From Rhodobacteraceae bacterium UBA1943 (GTDB lineage: Bacteria; Pseudomonadota; Alphaproteobacteria; Rhodobacterales; Rhodobacteraceae), in NCBI GenBank assembly GCA_002336845.1, contig DDEX01000064.1:1-22567 (forward strand): a stretch of 22,567 nt of DNA, read 5' to 3'. Numbering within the stretch: position 1 is the stretch's first letter; every line of letters begins with the position of its first letter. Shown here piece by piece: positions 1 to 8,699 of this stretch. The notes beneath the pieces were generated by a model that worked only from the letters and a program-made list of their open reading frames with translations, ran no database searches and was not told the origin of the DNA. The position numbers were made by a program, and so were the translations under genes.

Positions 1-1
1 C

Positions 2-475
2 TTCAACCTGTTCCCGCATCTGACCATTCTGGAAAACTGCACTCTGGCGCCGATCTGGGTCCGCAAGATACCCCGGAAAGAGGCGGAAGAGACCGCGATG
101 CACTATCTGACCAAGGTCAAGATCCCCGATCAGGCGCATAAATACCCCGGTCAGCTTTCGGGTGGTCAGCAGCAGCGCGTTGCCATCGCGCGCTCGTTGT
201 GCATGAAGCCGCGCATCATGTTGTTCGACGAACCGACCAGCGCCCTTGACCCCGAAATGATCAAGGAAGTGCTGGATACCATGATCCAGCTGGCCGAAGA
301 GGGCATGACCATGCTGTGCGTCACCCATGAAATGGGTTTCGCCCAAGCCGTCGCGAACCGCGTGATCTTCATGGACAAGGGTCAGATCGTCGAACAGAAC
401 GAGCCGCGCGAATTCTTCAACAACCCGCGGAGCGACCGCACCAAGCTGTTCCTGTCGCAGATTCTGGGCCACTAG
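2..475 (+). CDS. bztD: Amino-acid ABC transporter ATP-binding subunit, 3' part (BztD/GlnQ type)
   Basis: This is the ATPase that powers import of polar amino acids (glutamate, glutamine, aspartate, asparagine in the Bzt family) at the cytoplasmic face of an inner-membrane permease. The reading frame is open from base 2, so the Walker A part lies upstream of the window. Visible in order are a Q-loop region (FNLFPHLTILEN), the ABC signature LSGGQQQR, Walker B with D-loop (IMLFDEPTSALDPE), and the H-loop (CVTHEMGFA). The C-terminus, ending LFLSQILGH, is typical of this family. The gene ends at a strong terminator, so it is probably the last gene of its transporter operon. The family call is firm. 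The bztD symbol rests on recalled resemblance to the Rhodobacter Bzt protein and could instead be aapP/glnQ. Confidence 0.9.
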   Translation, partial: FNLFPHLTILENCTLAPIWVRKIPRKEAEETAMHYLTKVKIPDQAHKYPGQLSGGQQQRVAIARSLCMKPRIMLFDEPTSALDPEMIKEVLDTMIQLAEEGMTMLCVTHEMGFAQAVANRVIFMDKGQIVEQNEPREFFNNPRSDRTKLFLSQILGH

Positions 476-496
476 ACCGGGCCGAGATCAAGGGGA

Positions 497-526
497 GGGG
501 GCGTGATTTCACGCCCCCCTTTCTTT
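497..526 (+). terminator. Rho-independent terminator after the ABC ATPase
   Basis: A 9-bp perfect GC-rich stem (GGGGGCGTG at 497-505 pairing with 510-518) encloses a 4-base loop ATTT and is followed by TTTCTTT. It begins 21 bases after the ABC ATPase stop codon and overlaps the last bases of the convergent SixA-like gene, so it closes the plus-strand operon. Confidence 0.85.
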
Positions 527-1028
527 ACATCGCGATTTCACGCGGAACGATGAAATCATCCACAACGCCGCTGCCCCAGCCCACTTGATCCCAGGTCTCT
601 ATCGGGAAATCGGCGACCAGCGTTGCCCCTGTCGGATAGCGGCCAAAATCGGCGTTCTGCGGGGCGCGCGCCACCAGCTTCGTGGCGAATTCCGCGATGC
701 CGGGGTTGTGGCCGATCATCATCACCACATCCGCTTTGGCATGGCGCAAAACCGCCAGCATCACGTCCGGCCCGGCATGGTACAATGCAGGCTTCAACTC
801 CAGCACAGGGGTTCCGGGCAAAGCGGGGGCAATTCCGCTCCAGGTCTTGCGGGTGCGCAGCGCATCCGAACACAGAACCTCTCCTGGCACATAGCCGCGG
901 CTCGCAAGCCATTGCCCCAGATCGGCCGACGCCACCTTGCCACGATCGTTCAAGGGGCGGTCGTGGTCGGGTGTCAGCGGGTCATCCCAGCTAGATTTCG
1001 CGTGCCGCGTCAGGATCAGCCGTTTCAA
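525..1028 (-). CDS. SixA-like histidine phosphatase family protein
   Basis: This is a small branch-2-like member of the histidine phosphatase (phosphoglycerate mutase-like) superfamily; SixA homologues dephosphorylate phosphohistidine. The catalytic RHA(K) motif is at residues 8-11 (nucleophile His9), and the second conserved histidine is His107 in MIGHNPG. The length of 167 residues matches the family. There is no signal peptide, so it should act in the cytoplasm. It lies 15 bp downstream of the 4Fe-4S protein gene on the same strand, so the two may be cotranscribed. The substrate cannot be deduced from the sequence. Confidence 0.85.
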   Translation of the reverse strand: MKRLILTRHAKSSWDDPLTPDHDRPLNDRGKVASADLGQWLASRGYVPGEVLCSDALRTRKTWSGIAPALPGTPVLELKPALYHAGPDVMLAVLRHAKADVVMMIGHNPGIAEFATKLVARAPQNADFGRYPTGATLVADFPIETWDQVGWGSGVVDDFIVPREIAM

Positions 1029-1043
1029 GATTTCCTCCCGCTG

Positions 1044-1712
1044 TCAGGCGGTTCGACCCGCCTTGTGGAATCGGCTCATGTGATAGGCCGATTGTTCCGG
1101 CAGTCTTGCATAGCCCGCCGACACCGGGCAAGCGCGGCGCACAAGGCATCCTGCGGTCAGGCAATCGTTCCCCGCAGCCTGATCCAGATAGGCATGGCAG
1201 GCCGGAACATCATAGCCCGCCGCGCCAAGCGCCCCGGCAGGACAAGCGGTCAGGCAGGGTTTTGAACAGGTCTCACAGGGGCGCTCGGCGACGGGTGGAG
1301 TTTCAATCACCTGTTTGAATGCTAGCGCGCCGCGAAAGCTGACCATCATGCCCTGATTGTCATGAACCAGCAGGCGCACCGGGCTTTCCCAGACGCGACC
1401 GGTGCGCAGCGCCCATTGGTAGAACGGCCGATAGGGCGGCCCGCCAAAGGGAAACAGCGCCTTGGCCCGCAGATCGCAGGCGATGCGCCCGATCACCCGG
1501 CGCGACCAGCGGTCCACCGGGTCGGGGCCGCCATCCCATTCGGGCGCGGCGGTCAGACGCGCCCAGAACCCCGGTTCCGCCGGCCCCAGCATCAGCACGC
1601 TGCGGGTGCCGGGGGGCAGGCCCTCCTCATCCTCGCAGGCGAAGCCGCCCAGAATTTCCAGATGGTCCTCTGCAAGCCGCGCTTTCAGGACATCAAGCAC
1701 ATCCGCCCCCAT
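1044..1712 (-). CDS. 4Fe-4S cluster ferredoxin-like protein (QueG-related C-terminal type)
   Basis: This 222-residue protein has a Cys-rich C-terminal half. One motif is C-x2-C-x3-C-x3-CP at Cys146, 149, 153 and 157. The second set, Cys184, 189 and 195 followed by Pro, with Cys172 as a possible partner, suggests two 4Fe-4S clusters as in bacterial dicluster ferredoxins. The N-terminal 130 residues resemble those of short ferredoxin-like proteins distantly related to epoxyqueuosine reductase, but I see no cobalamin-binding features and would not call it QueG. It probably transfers electrons in the cytoplasm. The gene shares strand and close spacing with the SixA-like gene. Its partner is unknown. 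Confidence 0.75.
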   Translation of the reverse strand: MGADVLDVLKARLAEDHLEILGGFACEDEEGLPPGTRSVLMLGPAEPGFWARLTAAPEWDGGPDPVDRWSRRVIGRIACDLRAKALFPFGGPPYRPFYQWALRTGRVWESPVRLLVHDNQGMMVSFRGALAFKQVIETPPVAERPCETCSKPCLTACPAGALGAAGYDVPACHAYLDQAAGNDCLTAGCLVRRACPVSAGYARLPEQSAYHMSRFHKAGRTA

Positions 1713-1816
1713 TTGCCCTTCTTCAAATACTCCCGCCGGAGGCAGCGACCTTCAACACCAAAGCAGACATGAAAACGCTAGGAGCGACGCCCCCGGCCTT
1801 TCCGATCTTTCCGGGT

Positions 1817-2716
1817 TCAGCGGCGGGTGCGCGGCTTCACCCGCGGCTCGGTTGACCGGATCTGGCTGCCCGCCCCATGGTCGGTGAACAGTTCCAGCAG
1901 GCAGGCATTCGGGATACGGCCATCCAGAATCGTAACCGCCCGGGTTCCCTGTTCCAGCGCCATCAGGGCCGTTTCGGTCTTGGGAATCATGCCGCCCGCG
2001 ATGGTGCCATCTTTGATCATCGCCCGAATTTCCTCGGGGCTGATCTGGGTCATCACCTGACCGTCGGCCCCCTTCACGCCGGGAACATCGGTCAGCAGCA
2101 ACAGGCGATCGGCCTTCAGCGCCCCGGCAATCGCCCCGGCTGCCGTGTCGCCATTCACATTGAATGTCTCGTTGTCGGCCATGCCGGTTGCCACCGGTGC
2201 CACCACCGGAATTATCCCGGCGCTGTAAAGGTCGCGCAGCACCTGTACGTTCATTTCGACCGGGCGACCGACGAAGCCCAACTCAGGATCATCCGCCTCG
2301 CAGACCATCAGGTCGTCGTCCTTGCCGGAAATCCCCACCGCACGGCCACCCTGATCGTTGATCGCCTGCACGATACGCTTGTTCACAAGGCCCGACAGGA
2401 TCATCTCGACCACCTCGACCGTGGCCTTGTCTGTCACCCGCTTGCCGCGCACGAATTCCGACTTGATGCCCAGCTTGGCCAGCATCTCGTTGATCATCGG
2501 CCCGCCGCCATGCACCACGACAGGGTGGGCGCCGACCTGCTGGATCAGCACGACATCGCGAGCGAATTCGGCCATCGCGGCATCGTCGCCCATGGCATTG
2601 CCGCCGAATTTCACCACCACAACCGCATCGGAATAGCGTTGCAGGTGCGGCAGGGCTTCGGACAGCATCTTGGCGGTGTTCTGGGCGTCTTGCATGGTCA
2701 GGGTCTGCTGCTTCAT
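1817..2716 (-). CDS. argB: Acetylglutamate kinase
   Basis: ArgB phosphorylates N-acetyl-L-glutamate with ATP, the second step of arginine synthesis. The 299-residue protein has the amino-acid kinase nucleotide site (VVVVKFGGNAMGDD, about residues 32-45), the substrate loop VVVHGGGPMINEML (67-80) and the NVNGDTAAGAIAGAL segment. The chosen start at 2716 has GGAGG 9 bases upstream; the frame continues open to 2767 but without a comparable ribosome-binding site. The N-terminal helix of about 30 residues before the kinase core fits the arginine-inhibited hexameric type, which suggests feedback control (inference). The next upstream gene is the divergent SDR gene, about 105 bp away. The 104 bp between this gene and the 4Fe-4S gene hold nothing I recognise. 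Confidence 0.96.
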   Translation of the reverse strand: MKQQTLTMQDAQNTAKMLSEALPHLQRYSDAVVVVKFGGNAMGDDAAMAEFARDVVLIQQVGAHPVVVHGGGPMINEMLAKLGIKSEFVRGKRVTDKATVEVVEMILSGLVNKRIVQAINDQGGRAVGISGKDDDLMVCEADDPELGFVGRPVEMNVQVLRDLYSAGIIPVVAPVATGMADNETFNVNGDTAAGAIAGALKADRLLLLTDVPGVKGADGQVMTQISPEEIRAMIKDGTIAGGMIPKTETALMALEQGTRAVTILDGRIPNACLLELFTDHGAGSQIRSTEPRVKPRTRR

Positions 2717-2822
2717 GGGGGCCTCCGGGTCAAAACCGCCCATAAGGCTTTTGCCCCGCCCTGCCAAGCGCCGCTTGCGCCCCGCGCCGAAAAGACTAGC
2801 CTGCGCGAAAACGGAGGCGGTG

Positions 2823-3554
2823 ATGTCTGAGCAAAAAACCCTAGTGCTGACAGGCGCTTCGCGCGGAATCGGTCATGCAACCGTCAAGCGGTTTTCGGCC
2901 GAGGGCTGGCGTGTGCTGACCTGTTCACGCCAGCCTTTCGATGCCCGCTGCCCCTGGCCGGGGGGCGAGCAGAACCACATCCAGATCGACCTTGCCAGCC
3001 CCGACAAGACCATCGCCGCGATCGAGGTGATCAAGCGAAAGCTGGACGGCCGCCTTGATGCTCTGGTCAACAATGCAGGCATCAGCCCCAAGGGGCCTGG
3101 GGGCAGCCGGTTGAACACCCTTGAAACCGACCTGCGGATCTGGGGACAGGTTTTCCATGTGAATTTCTTCGCCTCGATCGTGCTGGCGCGCGGGTTGAAA
3201 GATGAATTGTCGGCGGCCAAGGGCAGTGTGGTCAACGTCACCTCTATCGCGGGCAGCCGGGTGCATCCCTTTGCCGGGGCGGCCTATTCCACGTCCAAGG
3301 CCGCGCTGGCGGCGCTGACGCGTGAAATGGCGCATGATTTCGGGCCTTTGGGCGTGCGGGTGAACGCGATTGCACCCGGAGAGATTGAAACCGCGATCCT
3401 GTCGCCCGGCACTGACAAGATCGTGGAAAAGCTGCCGATGCAGCGCCTTGGTCAACCGTCCGAGGTGGCCGATGCCATCTGGTTCCTGTGTTCGCCGCAG
3501 TCGAGCTATATTTCGGGGGCCGAGATCGAGGTGAACGGCGCCCAGCACGTCTGA
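2823..3554 (+). CDS. SDR family oxidoreductase
   Basis: This is a classical short-chain dehydrogenase/reductase of 243 residues. It has the NAD(P) motif TGASRGIG (10-17), NNAG (83-86), the catalytic Ser141 region and YSTSK (Tyr155, Lys159), plus an AIAPGEIET-like segment after the active site and the C-terminal YISGAEIEVNGAQHV typical of tetrameric SDRs. The start at 2823 follows a GGAGG-like site. It is transcribed divergently from argB and ends 10 bp before the convergent MFS gene. The substrate cannot be predicted from the sequence; fatty-acyl, sugar and xenobiotic SDRs all look like this. Confidence 0.9.
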   Translation: MSEQKTLVLTGASRGIGHATVKRFSAEGWRVLTCSRQPFDARCPWPGGEQNHIQIDLASPDKTIAAIEVIKRKLDGRLDALVNNAGISPKGPGGSRLNTLETDLRIWGQVFHVNFFASIVLARGLKDELSAAKGSVVNVTSIAGSRVHPFAGAAYSTSKAALAALTREMAHDFGPLGVRVNAIAPGEIETAILSPGTDKIVEKLPMQRLGQPSEVADAIWFLCSPQSSYISGAEIEVNGAQHV

Positions 3555-3564
3555 GGCCGCAGGA

Positions 3565-5196
3565 CTAAAGCACCTTGGGCCGCTCGATGATCGGCAGGTC
3601 GTCATGGGCGGGCACGGTCTCGCGCTCGATCATGCGGTGGACCAAGGGCTCGGCTGGGCCACGATGCAGTTCCAGCAGGCGGTCGCGATTTGTGGCATCG
3701 GCGGTGGTGCGGCGCTGGTTATGGCGCAGATACTCGGTCCAGGTGGCGACGTGATAGCTTTCCACCCAGATGTCGGGGTTTTCCAGATCGCGCATCAGGG
3801 CCCATTGCCGCGCCCCGTCGCGCAGGCGGATCACACGGCGTTCGGTCATCAGCGCAAGGAAGGGCAGGGTGTTTTCCGGCGCGATGTCATAATCGATCAT
3901 GATCATCAACGGCCCTGACCGCGCGCGCAGATCCAGGCGCAGTGCAGGTTCGTGAAAGCGGTTTGCGGGATCGAGGTTCACATCCGAAAAGTCGGGCATC
4001 CGCCACAACCGCCCCATCAGCGCACCCAGCACCAGAACCGCCGCCGCCAGCAGCAGCGTCACCTCGGTTCCCCACCACTCTGAGGTCTGGCCCCAAAGCC
4101 AGCTTCCCAGTGCCATGCCGCCAAAGGTTGCCGTCTGATAGATCGCAAGCGCCCGACCCACCACCCAACGCGGCGTGGCGAGTTGGGTCGATACGTTGAA
4201 CAACGACAGGGCCAGCACCCAGGACGCCCCCGCCAGCAGCAGCCCCGGCACTGCCAACAGTGCCGTAGGGGCAATTGCCAGAATGACGCAGCCCACGGCA
4301 AACGTGCCAAAGGCGCTGGCTACGATGGTTTCGATCCCGGCATAGCGCCTTAGATGCGGCGACAGGAACGCCCCGCCAATCGCACCGAAGCCAAAGGTGC
4401 CCAACAGCAGGCCAAAGGCTGTCGCCTCGCCGCCCAGCCGGTCGCGGGTTACCACCGGCAACAGTGCCATCACTGCGATGGCCGCAATCCCGAACACAAA
4501 CCCGCGCGAGATGATTCGCACCAGATTGGGCGACAGCGCGACATAGCGCAGACCGGCGCGCACCGCGCTGCCCAGGTGTTCGGCGGGCAGGGTGCGTTCC
4601 TCCACCGGGCCAGCCCAGCGATACAGCGCCCAGATCACCGCCAGATAGCTGACCGCATTCAGCGCAAAAGCCACAGGCGCACCCAGCGTGGCCACGATCA
4701 GACCCCCCAAGGCAGGCCCGACCGAGCGCATGAGATTGAAGCTCATCGAGTTCAGCGTCACCGCCGCTGGCAGGTCGTCGCGCGGCACCAGATCGCGCAT
4801 CGAGGCCTGCCAGCTTGGCAGGTGCATCGCAGATCCCAGACCCAGCAGAAAGGTAAAGGCCAGCAGACTCCACGGCCCCAGCCAGTTCAGCGCGCTCGCC
4901 ACCGCCAGAACAGCCGAGACTGCACACATGAACACTTGAGCCGACAGCATCACGCGGCGCCGGTCAAAATTGTCGGCAATCGCCCCGGCCACCACCGCCA
5001 ACACCATGATCGGCAATGTGGTCGAGGCGGTGACAAGCGCCACCATCCCCTCGGAGGGTGTCATCAGCGCCATTTGCCAACCGGCCCCAACCCCTTGGAT
5101 CAGGCTGCCAAGGTTAGAGGCCAGCGTCGCCGTCCAGATCAGGCGAAAGGCCGGATGGCGCAGTGGGGCAAGCGGAGAGGGAGTTGCTGGGGGCAT
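3565..5196 (-). CDS. MFS transporter (DUF894/EntS-like) with C-terminal extra domain
   Basis: This is an inner-membrane major facilitator protein of 543 residues. About ten to twelve hydrophobic segments fill residues 1-400, with the MFS loop signature GAIADNFDRRRVM after the second/third segment and a strongly hydrophobic second half. It resembles the MFS_3/EntS exporters. About 150 residues follow the last membrane segment and contain MIMIDYDIAPENTLPFLALM and WVESYHVATWTEYLRH, which look like a soluble ferredoxin-fold domain of the NIPSNAP/antibiotic-monooxygenase type fused to the transporter; this arrangement is known in the DUF894 group. The start at 5196 is preceded by AGGA and gives a normal MFS N-terminus; the frame is open to 5226. 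The substrate is unknown. Confidence 0.85.
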   Translation of the reverse strand: MPPATPSPLAPLRHPAFRLIWTATLASNLGSLIQGVGAGWQMALMTPSEGMVALVTASTTLPIMVLAVVAGAIADNFDRRRVMLSAQVFMCAVSAVLAVASALNWLGPWSLLAFTFLLGLGSAMHLPSWQASMRDLVPRDDLPAAVTLNSMSFNLMRSVGPALGGLIVATLGAPVAFALNAVSYLAVIWALYRWAGPVEERTLPAEHLGSAVRAGLRYVALSPNLVRIISRGFVFGIAAIAVMALLPVVTRDRLGGEATAFGLLLGTFGFGAIGGAFLSPHLRRYAGIETIVASAFGTFAVGCVILAIAPTALLAVPGLLLAGASWVLALSLFNVSTQLATPRWVVGRALAIYQTATFGGMALGSWLWGQTSEWWGTEVTLLLAAAVLVLGALMGRLWRMPDFSDVNLDPANRFHEPALRLDLRARSGPLMIMIDYDIAPENTLPFLALMTERRVIRLRDGARQWALMRDLENPDIWVESYHVATWTEYLRHNQRRTTADATNRDRLLELHRGPAEPLVHRMIERETVPAHDDLPIIERPKVL

Positions 5197-5254
5197 TGCA
5201 CGGTTCCTGCGCCGACATTGGCCCAAGCCCGCGCGGGATGCCAGCCCCTTTGCC

Positions 5255-5905
5255 TTACTCCAGCGTGGCGATAGTGGCGCGCAGGGTCTCGATCCCTTCG
5301 CCCTTTTCGGATGAGGTCACGATGATCTCGGGATAGGCGGCGGGGTGACGGGCCAGTGCACCCATCACCTGTGCGATATTCGCCTCACGCGTCTCGCGGT
5401 TCACCTTGTCGGCCTTGGTCATCACCACCTGAAAGGTGACGGCGGATTTGTCGAGAAGCGTCAGGATTTCCTCGTCCACCGCCTTTACCCCGTGCCGGGT
5501 GTCGATCAGCACGAAGGCACGGCGCAGCGTGGCGCGGCCTTGCAGGAACTGTTTCAGCAGCGCCTGCCACTTGGCGACAATCGCGACGGGCGCCTCGGCA
5601 TATCCATAGCCTGGCAAGTCAACCAGATGGCGGCTGTCACCCAAGGCGAAATAGTTGATCTCTTGCGTCCGCCCCGGCGTATTCGAGGCGCGGGCCAGGT
5701 TCTTCCTGCCGGTCAGAGCGTTGATCAGGCTGGATTTCCCCACGTTTGACCGCCCGGCAAAGCACACCTCCAGCCGGTCAGCCGGAGGCAGGCCGGACAT
5801 GGCGACCACACCCTTCACAAACTCGATAGGGCCTGCGAACAGCAGACGGCCCGCCTCCCGCGCCTCGTCTTCCGGCTCGGGGGCCAGAGTAAATGCCATG
5901 CTCAT
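5255..5905 (-). CDS. engB: Ribosome biogenesis GTPase YihA/YsxC/EngB
   Basis: This TRAFAC-class GTPase is needed for late assembly of the large ribosomal subunit in many bacteria. All G motifs are visible: G1 GRSNVGKSS (51-59), G2 region NTPGRTQ (75-81), G3 DLPGYG (96-101), G4 TKAD (163-166) and G5 TSS near residue 197. The length of 216 residues is typical. Its ATG overlaps the stop codon of the upstream MOSC gene as ATGA (5902-5905), which implies translational coupling in the yidC-MOSC-engB operon. The second Met at residue 3 is an alternative start. Confidence 0.97.
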   Translation of the reverse strand: MSMAFTLAPEPEDEAREAGRLLFAGPIEFVKGVVAMSGLPPADRLEVCFAGRSNVGKSSLINALTGRKNLARASNTPGRTQEINYFALGDSRHLVDLPGYGYAEAPVAIVAKWQALLKQFLQGRATLRRAFVLIDTRHGVKAVDEEILTLLDKSAVTFQVVMTKADKVNRETREANIAQVMGALARHPAAYPEIIVTSSEKGEGIETLRATIATLE

Positions 5906-6657
5906 CCCAGCACCTCTACCTTGTCGCCGGGCGCGATCTGCCCGCCTTCGACCACGACGCCAAAGACGCCGAAGTCCTGCTCGCCCACCACCTCGCGCAA
6001 TGCGCGCAGGGTGTCGGCGTCAATCACGCCGGTCGCGGGGTTGGCGCTGGTCGCCTTGCATCGGCCCACCCGCTCGCGGATTTCCAGCACGGTTCGGCCC
6101 ACCCGCAGATGCTTGCCCACCCAGTCGAACTCGGCCCAGGGCGCAAATCCATCGACCCAAAGATTGCCGCGCCAGCGGTGGATCGACAGGTCCATTCCCA
6201 GATGTGCACCCAGCGCGGCGTTAGAGGTCAGAGATTTGACCGATACGGTGGGATAATCGGAATCCGTCATCGCCACACCGGGCGCCCGCACCAAGGCGAC
6301 CGGAACGAAGCGGTCGGTCGGGCTGATCGGGCGCAGCCAGTCGATAAGCTTCGCCCCTTCTTCCGCCGGATCAAAGCTGAGCGGGGGCAGCGCGGGGTGG
6401 GTCAGCGTCAGCCAGCCAGCCTCTTCATCGAACCGTGCCTCGATCGCCATGACGGCGGGGGTTCGTGCGCCCCGCTGGAAATTGGGGCAGGGCGTCCAGA
6501 CCGGATTGGCGGCATCGAATTTCGACAGGTCATGTGCCACTGCCCAGTGCCTGTCCCATGGTAGGGCCGCCCCCGCCGAAAGCACAACGGACGCGAGTTC
6601 CTCGCGTCCGTGGGCTTTGATCGGGTGGCGGAAGATATGCGCCAGCCACCCTGTCAT
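5902..6657 (-). CDS. MOSC domain-containing protein
   Basis: This 251-residue protein has an N-terminal MOSC-N-like segment (IFRHPIKAHG, 8-17) and a C-terminal MOSC domain. Cys200, in the sequence RVGRCKATSANP, sits at the position that binds molybdenum cofactor or transferred sulphur in MOSC proteins such as YcbX. It probably handles molybdenum-cofactor-linked reduction or sulphur transfer in the cytoplasm; the substrate is unknown. Its ATG overlaps the yidC stop (ATGA, 6654-6657) and its own stop overlaps the engB start, so the three genes form a tight operon. Confidence 0.88.
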   Translation of the reverse strand: MTGWLAHIFRHPIKAHGREELASVVLSAGAALPWDRHWAVAHDLSKFDAANPVWTPCPNFQRGARTPAVMAIEARFDEEAGWLTLTHPALPPLSFDPAEEGAKLIDWLRPISPTDRFVPVALVRAPGVAMTDSDYPTVSVKSLTSNAALGAHLGMDLSIHRWRGNLWVDGFAPWAEFDWVGKHLRVGRTVLEIRERVGRCKATSANPATGVIDADTLRALREVVGEQDFGVFGVVVEGGQIAPGDKVEVLG

Positions 6658-8501
6658 TTCTTGCTTGCCTTACCCTTTTGCGCCACGGGCTCCGCCACCG
6701 TCTTCTTGCTGAAACTCGACCTTATGTTGCCGAACAGATCGGGCCGGTGGCCGTGGCTGGTCATGATCGCATATTGTTGCAGGAAGGTGATGGTGTTGTT
6801 GGTGATCCAGTACAGCACCAGACCCGAGGCAAAGCTGCCCAGCATGAACATGAAAATCCAGGGCATCCAGGCGAACACCTGTTGCTGCACCGGATCGGCA
6901 GGCGCGGGGTTCAGCTTTTGCTGAAGCCACATGCTGATGCCCAGAAGGATCGGCAGCACCCCGATGAACAGCGTATGGGTCAGAGTGCCCGCCGGCGGCC
7001 CGGCCCAGGGCAGCGCGCCGAACAGGTTATACAGCGACGAGGGATCGGGCATCGACAGGTCTTTCAACCAGCCAAAGAACGGTGCCTGGCGCAGCTCCAG
7101 CGTGACGAAGATCACTTTGTACAGGCTGAAGAAAATCGGGATCTGGATCAGGATCGGCAGGCAGCCCGCCGCCGGATTGACCTTTTTCTCCTTGTAAAGC
7201 TGCATCATCTCACGTTGCAGCTTTTGCTTGTCGTCGCCCGCGCGCTCTTTCAGTGCCTCCATTTCCGGTTGCAGCTCTTTCATCCGCGCCATCGAGACGT
7301 AGGATTTATAGGCCAGCGGCAGCACCAGAACCTTCAGCACGAAAGTCAGCGCGATGATCGCCAGACCCATGTTCCCGATCAGCCCGTGCAGCCAGTGCAG
7401 AACGCGAAAGATCGGCTTGGTCAGAAAGTAGAACCAGCCCCAGTCGATCGAGTCGATAAAGCCCGGAATGCCCGCCTTGTCCTGATAGTCGCGAATGGTT
7501 TCCCATTCCTTGGCACCGGCGAAAAGGCGGGTCGAGGTGGTGGTCTTGGCACCCGGGGCCAAGGTGACCTGCGGTTGGCGCAGCTCGGTCTGATAGACGT
7601 TCGAGGCCGCGACATGCTTGGTTACGGCGGTGTAGGGCTTGCCCTGCTCTGGTACCAGCGTGGTCATCCAGTAGTGGTCGGTGAATCCGATCCAGCCATC
7701 GGACGTACCATCCACAACCTCTGCCGGGCCGCCTTCGCGCTCTATCGCAGGCAGATCGACGACATTCTTGTACTTGATCTCTTCCAGCTTGCCGTCGGTA
7801 CGACGCACCACGCCTTCATGCACGACATAGATGTTTTGCAGCTTGGGCAGGCCAACGCGCGTCAACGACGAATAGGGGTAAAGGCTGACTTCGGCGGCGC
7901 CGGTGTTCTCCACCGCATCCGACACGGTGAACATGAACTTGTCATCCACCGCGATGGTGCGGGTGAAGGTCAGGCCCTTTCCATTGGACCATTGCAGCGT
8001 GATCGGCGTTGCGGGCGTCAGCGTGGTGCCAGAGGTCACCTGCCAGAGCGTCTTGGCGTTGGGCACATCCGTTTCGGTCAGGCCCGCGCCGGGGGCCCAG
8101 CGGAACAGCGCGTAATAGGGAAACTCTTTGCCGACAGGTGACAGGACATGCACTGGCGAAGAGGCGGGGTCCACCGTCTCGCGATAGGTCTTCAGCAGCA
8201 GATCGTCGATCCGCGCCCCTTCGGTCGAGATGGTGCCGCCCAGCATCGGGGTGTCGATGGTCAGGCGCGGCGCCTCGGTTACGGCCGCGGTTTCCTGCGG
8301 GGCAGCGGCGGTTGTCGCAGCCGCCGGGGCGGCCGGTTCGCCTGAAGGAACCGCTGTCAGGCCTTCGGTGCCCGAGGGGGCTGCCTGCTGCGCCTCGGGG
8401 AACCATTTGGGGAACAGTATGGGCCCCGCAACAAACCAGCCAAGGATCACCAGGAAGCTTAGCACGGTTGCAAGGATTAGGTTCTTGTTCTGATCGTCCA
8501 T
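6654..8501 (-). CDS. yidC: Membrane protein insertase YidC
   Basis: YidC inserts and folds inner-membrane proteins, alone or with Sec. The 615-residue product shows an N-terminal membrane anchor (LILATVLSFLVILGWFVAGPILF, within residues 8-30), a long periplasmic domain preceded by an Ala/Pro/Thr-rich linker, then the conserved insertase core. Visible in the core are the cytoplasmic coiled region MARMKELQPEME, the KEKKVNPAAGCLPILIQIP segment, and the last membrane helices around FAWMPWIFMFMLGSFASGLV. The start MDDQNKNLI at 8501 matches the YidC family; a GTG at 8510 is in frame. In this cluster yidC is separated from yidD by ttcA and a GGDEF/EAL gene. Confidence 0.97.
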   Translation of the reverse strand: MDDQNKNLILATVLSFLVILGWFVAGPILFPKWFPEAQQAAPSGTEGLTAVPSGEPAAPAAATTAAAPQETAAVTEAPRLTIDTPMLGGTISTEGARIDDLLLKTYRETVDPASSPVHVLSPVGKEFPYYALFRWAPGAGLTETDVPNAKTLWQVTSGTTLTPATPITLQWSNGKGLTFTRTIAVDDKFMFTVSDAVENTGAAEVSLYPYSSLTRVGLPKLQNIYVVHEGVVRRTDGKLEEIKYKNVVDLPAIEREGGPAEVVDGTSDGWIGFTDHYWMTTLVPEQGKPYTAVTKHVAASNVYQTELRQPQVTLAPGAKTTTSTRLFAGAKEWETIRDYQDKAGIPGFIDSIDWGWFYFLTKPIFRVLHWLHGLIGNMGLAIIALTFVLKVLVLPLAYKSYVSMARMKELQPEMEALKERAGDDKQKLQREMMQLYKEKKVNPAAGCLPILIQIPIFFSLYKVIFVTLELRQAPFFGWLKDLSMPDPSSLYNLFGALPWAGPPAGTLTHTLFIGVLPILLGISMWLQQKLNPAPADPVQQQVFAWMPWIFMFMLGSFASGLVLYWITNNTITFLQQYAIMTSHGHRPDLFGNIRSSFSKKTVAEPVAQKGKASKK

Positions 8502-8699
8502 CTGGACCACACCGCATTGTTCAGGGTCAGCGGTGCTTCAACAGAAGGGGGGGGCAAAGGTCAAGCGGTTTTCCCGAAACAGGGCCGACCAGACCCTTGC
8601 CGACAGCGATGCTTACGGTTTTCAGTCCCCTCGGCCACTGGCCAGCGGCGCGGATCGCCGTGCCAGTACCCGCTGAACATCACCCCGTTGCATTGGCCG

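Noticed and set aside
585..1265. Long plus-strand open frames opposite the SixA-like, argB, MFS, yidC and other minus-strand genes
   Set aside because: They are antisense shadows caused by high GC content; the opposite strand encodes proteins with clear family motifs.
1044..1712. Epoxyqueuosine reductase QueG
   Set aside because: The protein is much shorter than QueG (about 220 against 350-380 residues) and only the ferredoxin-like Cys pattern is shared.
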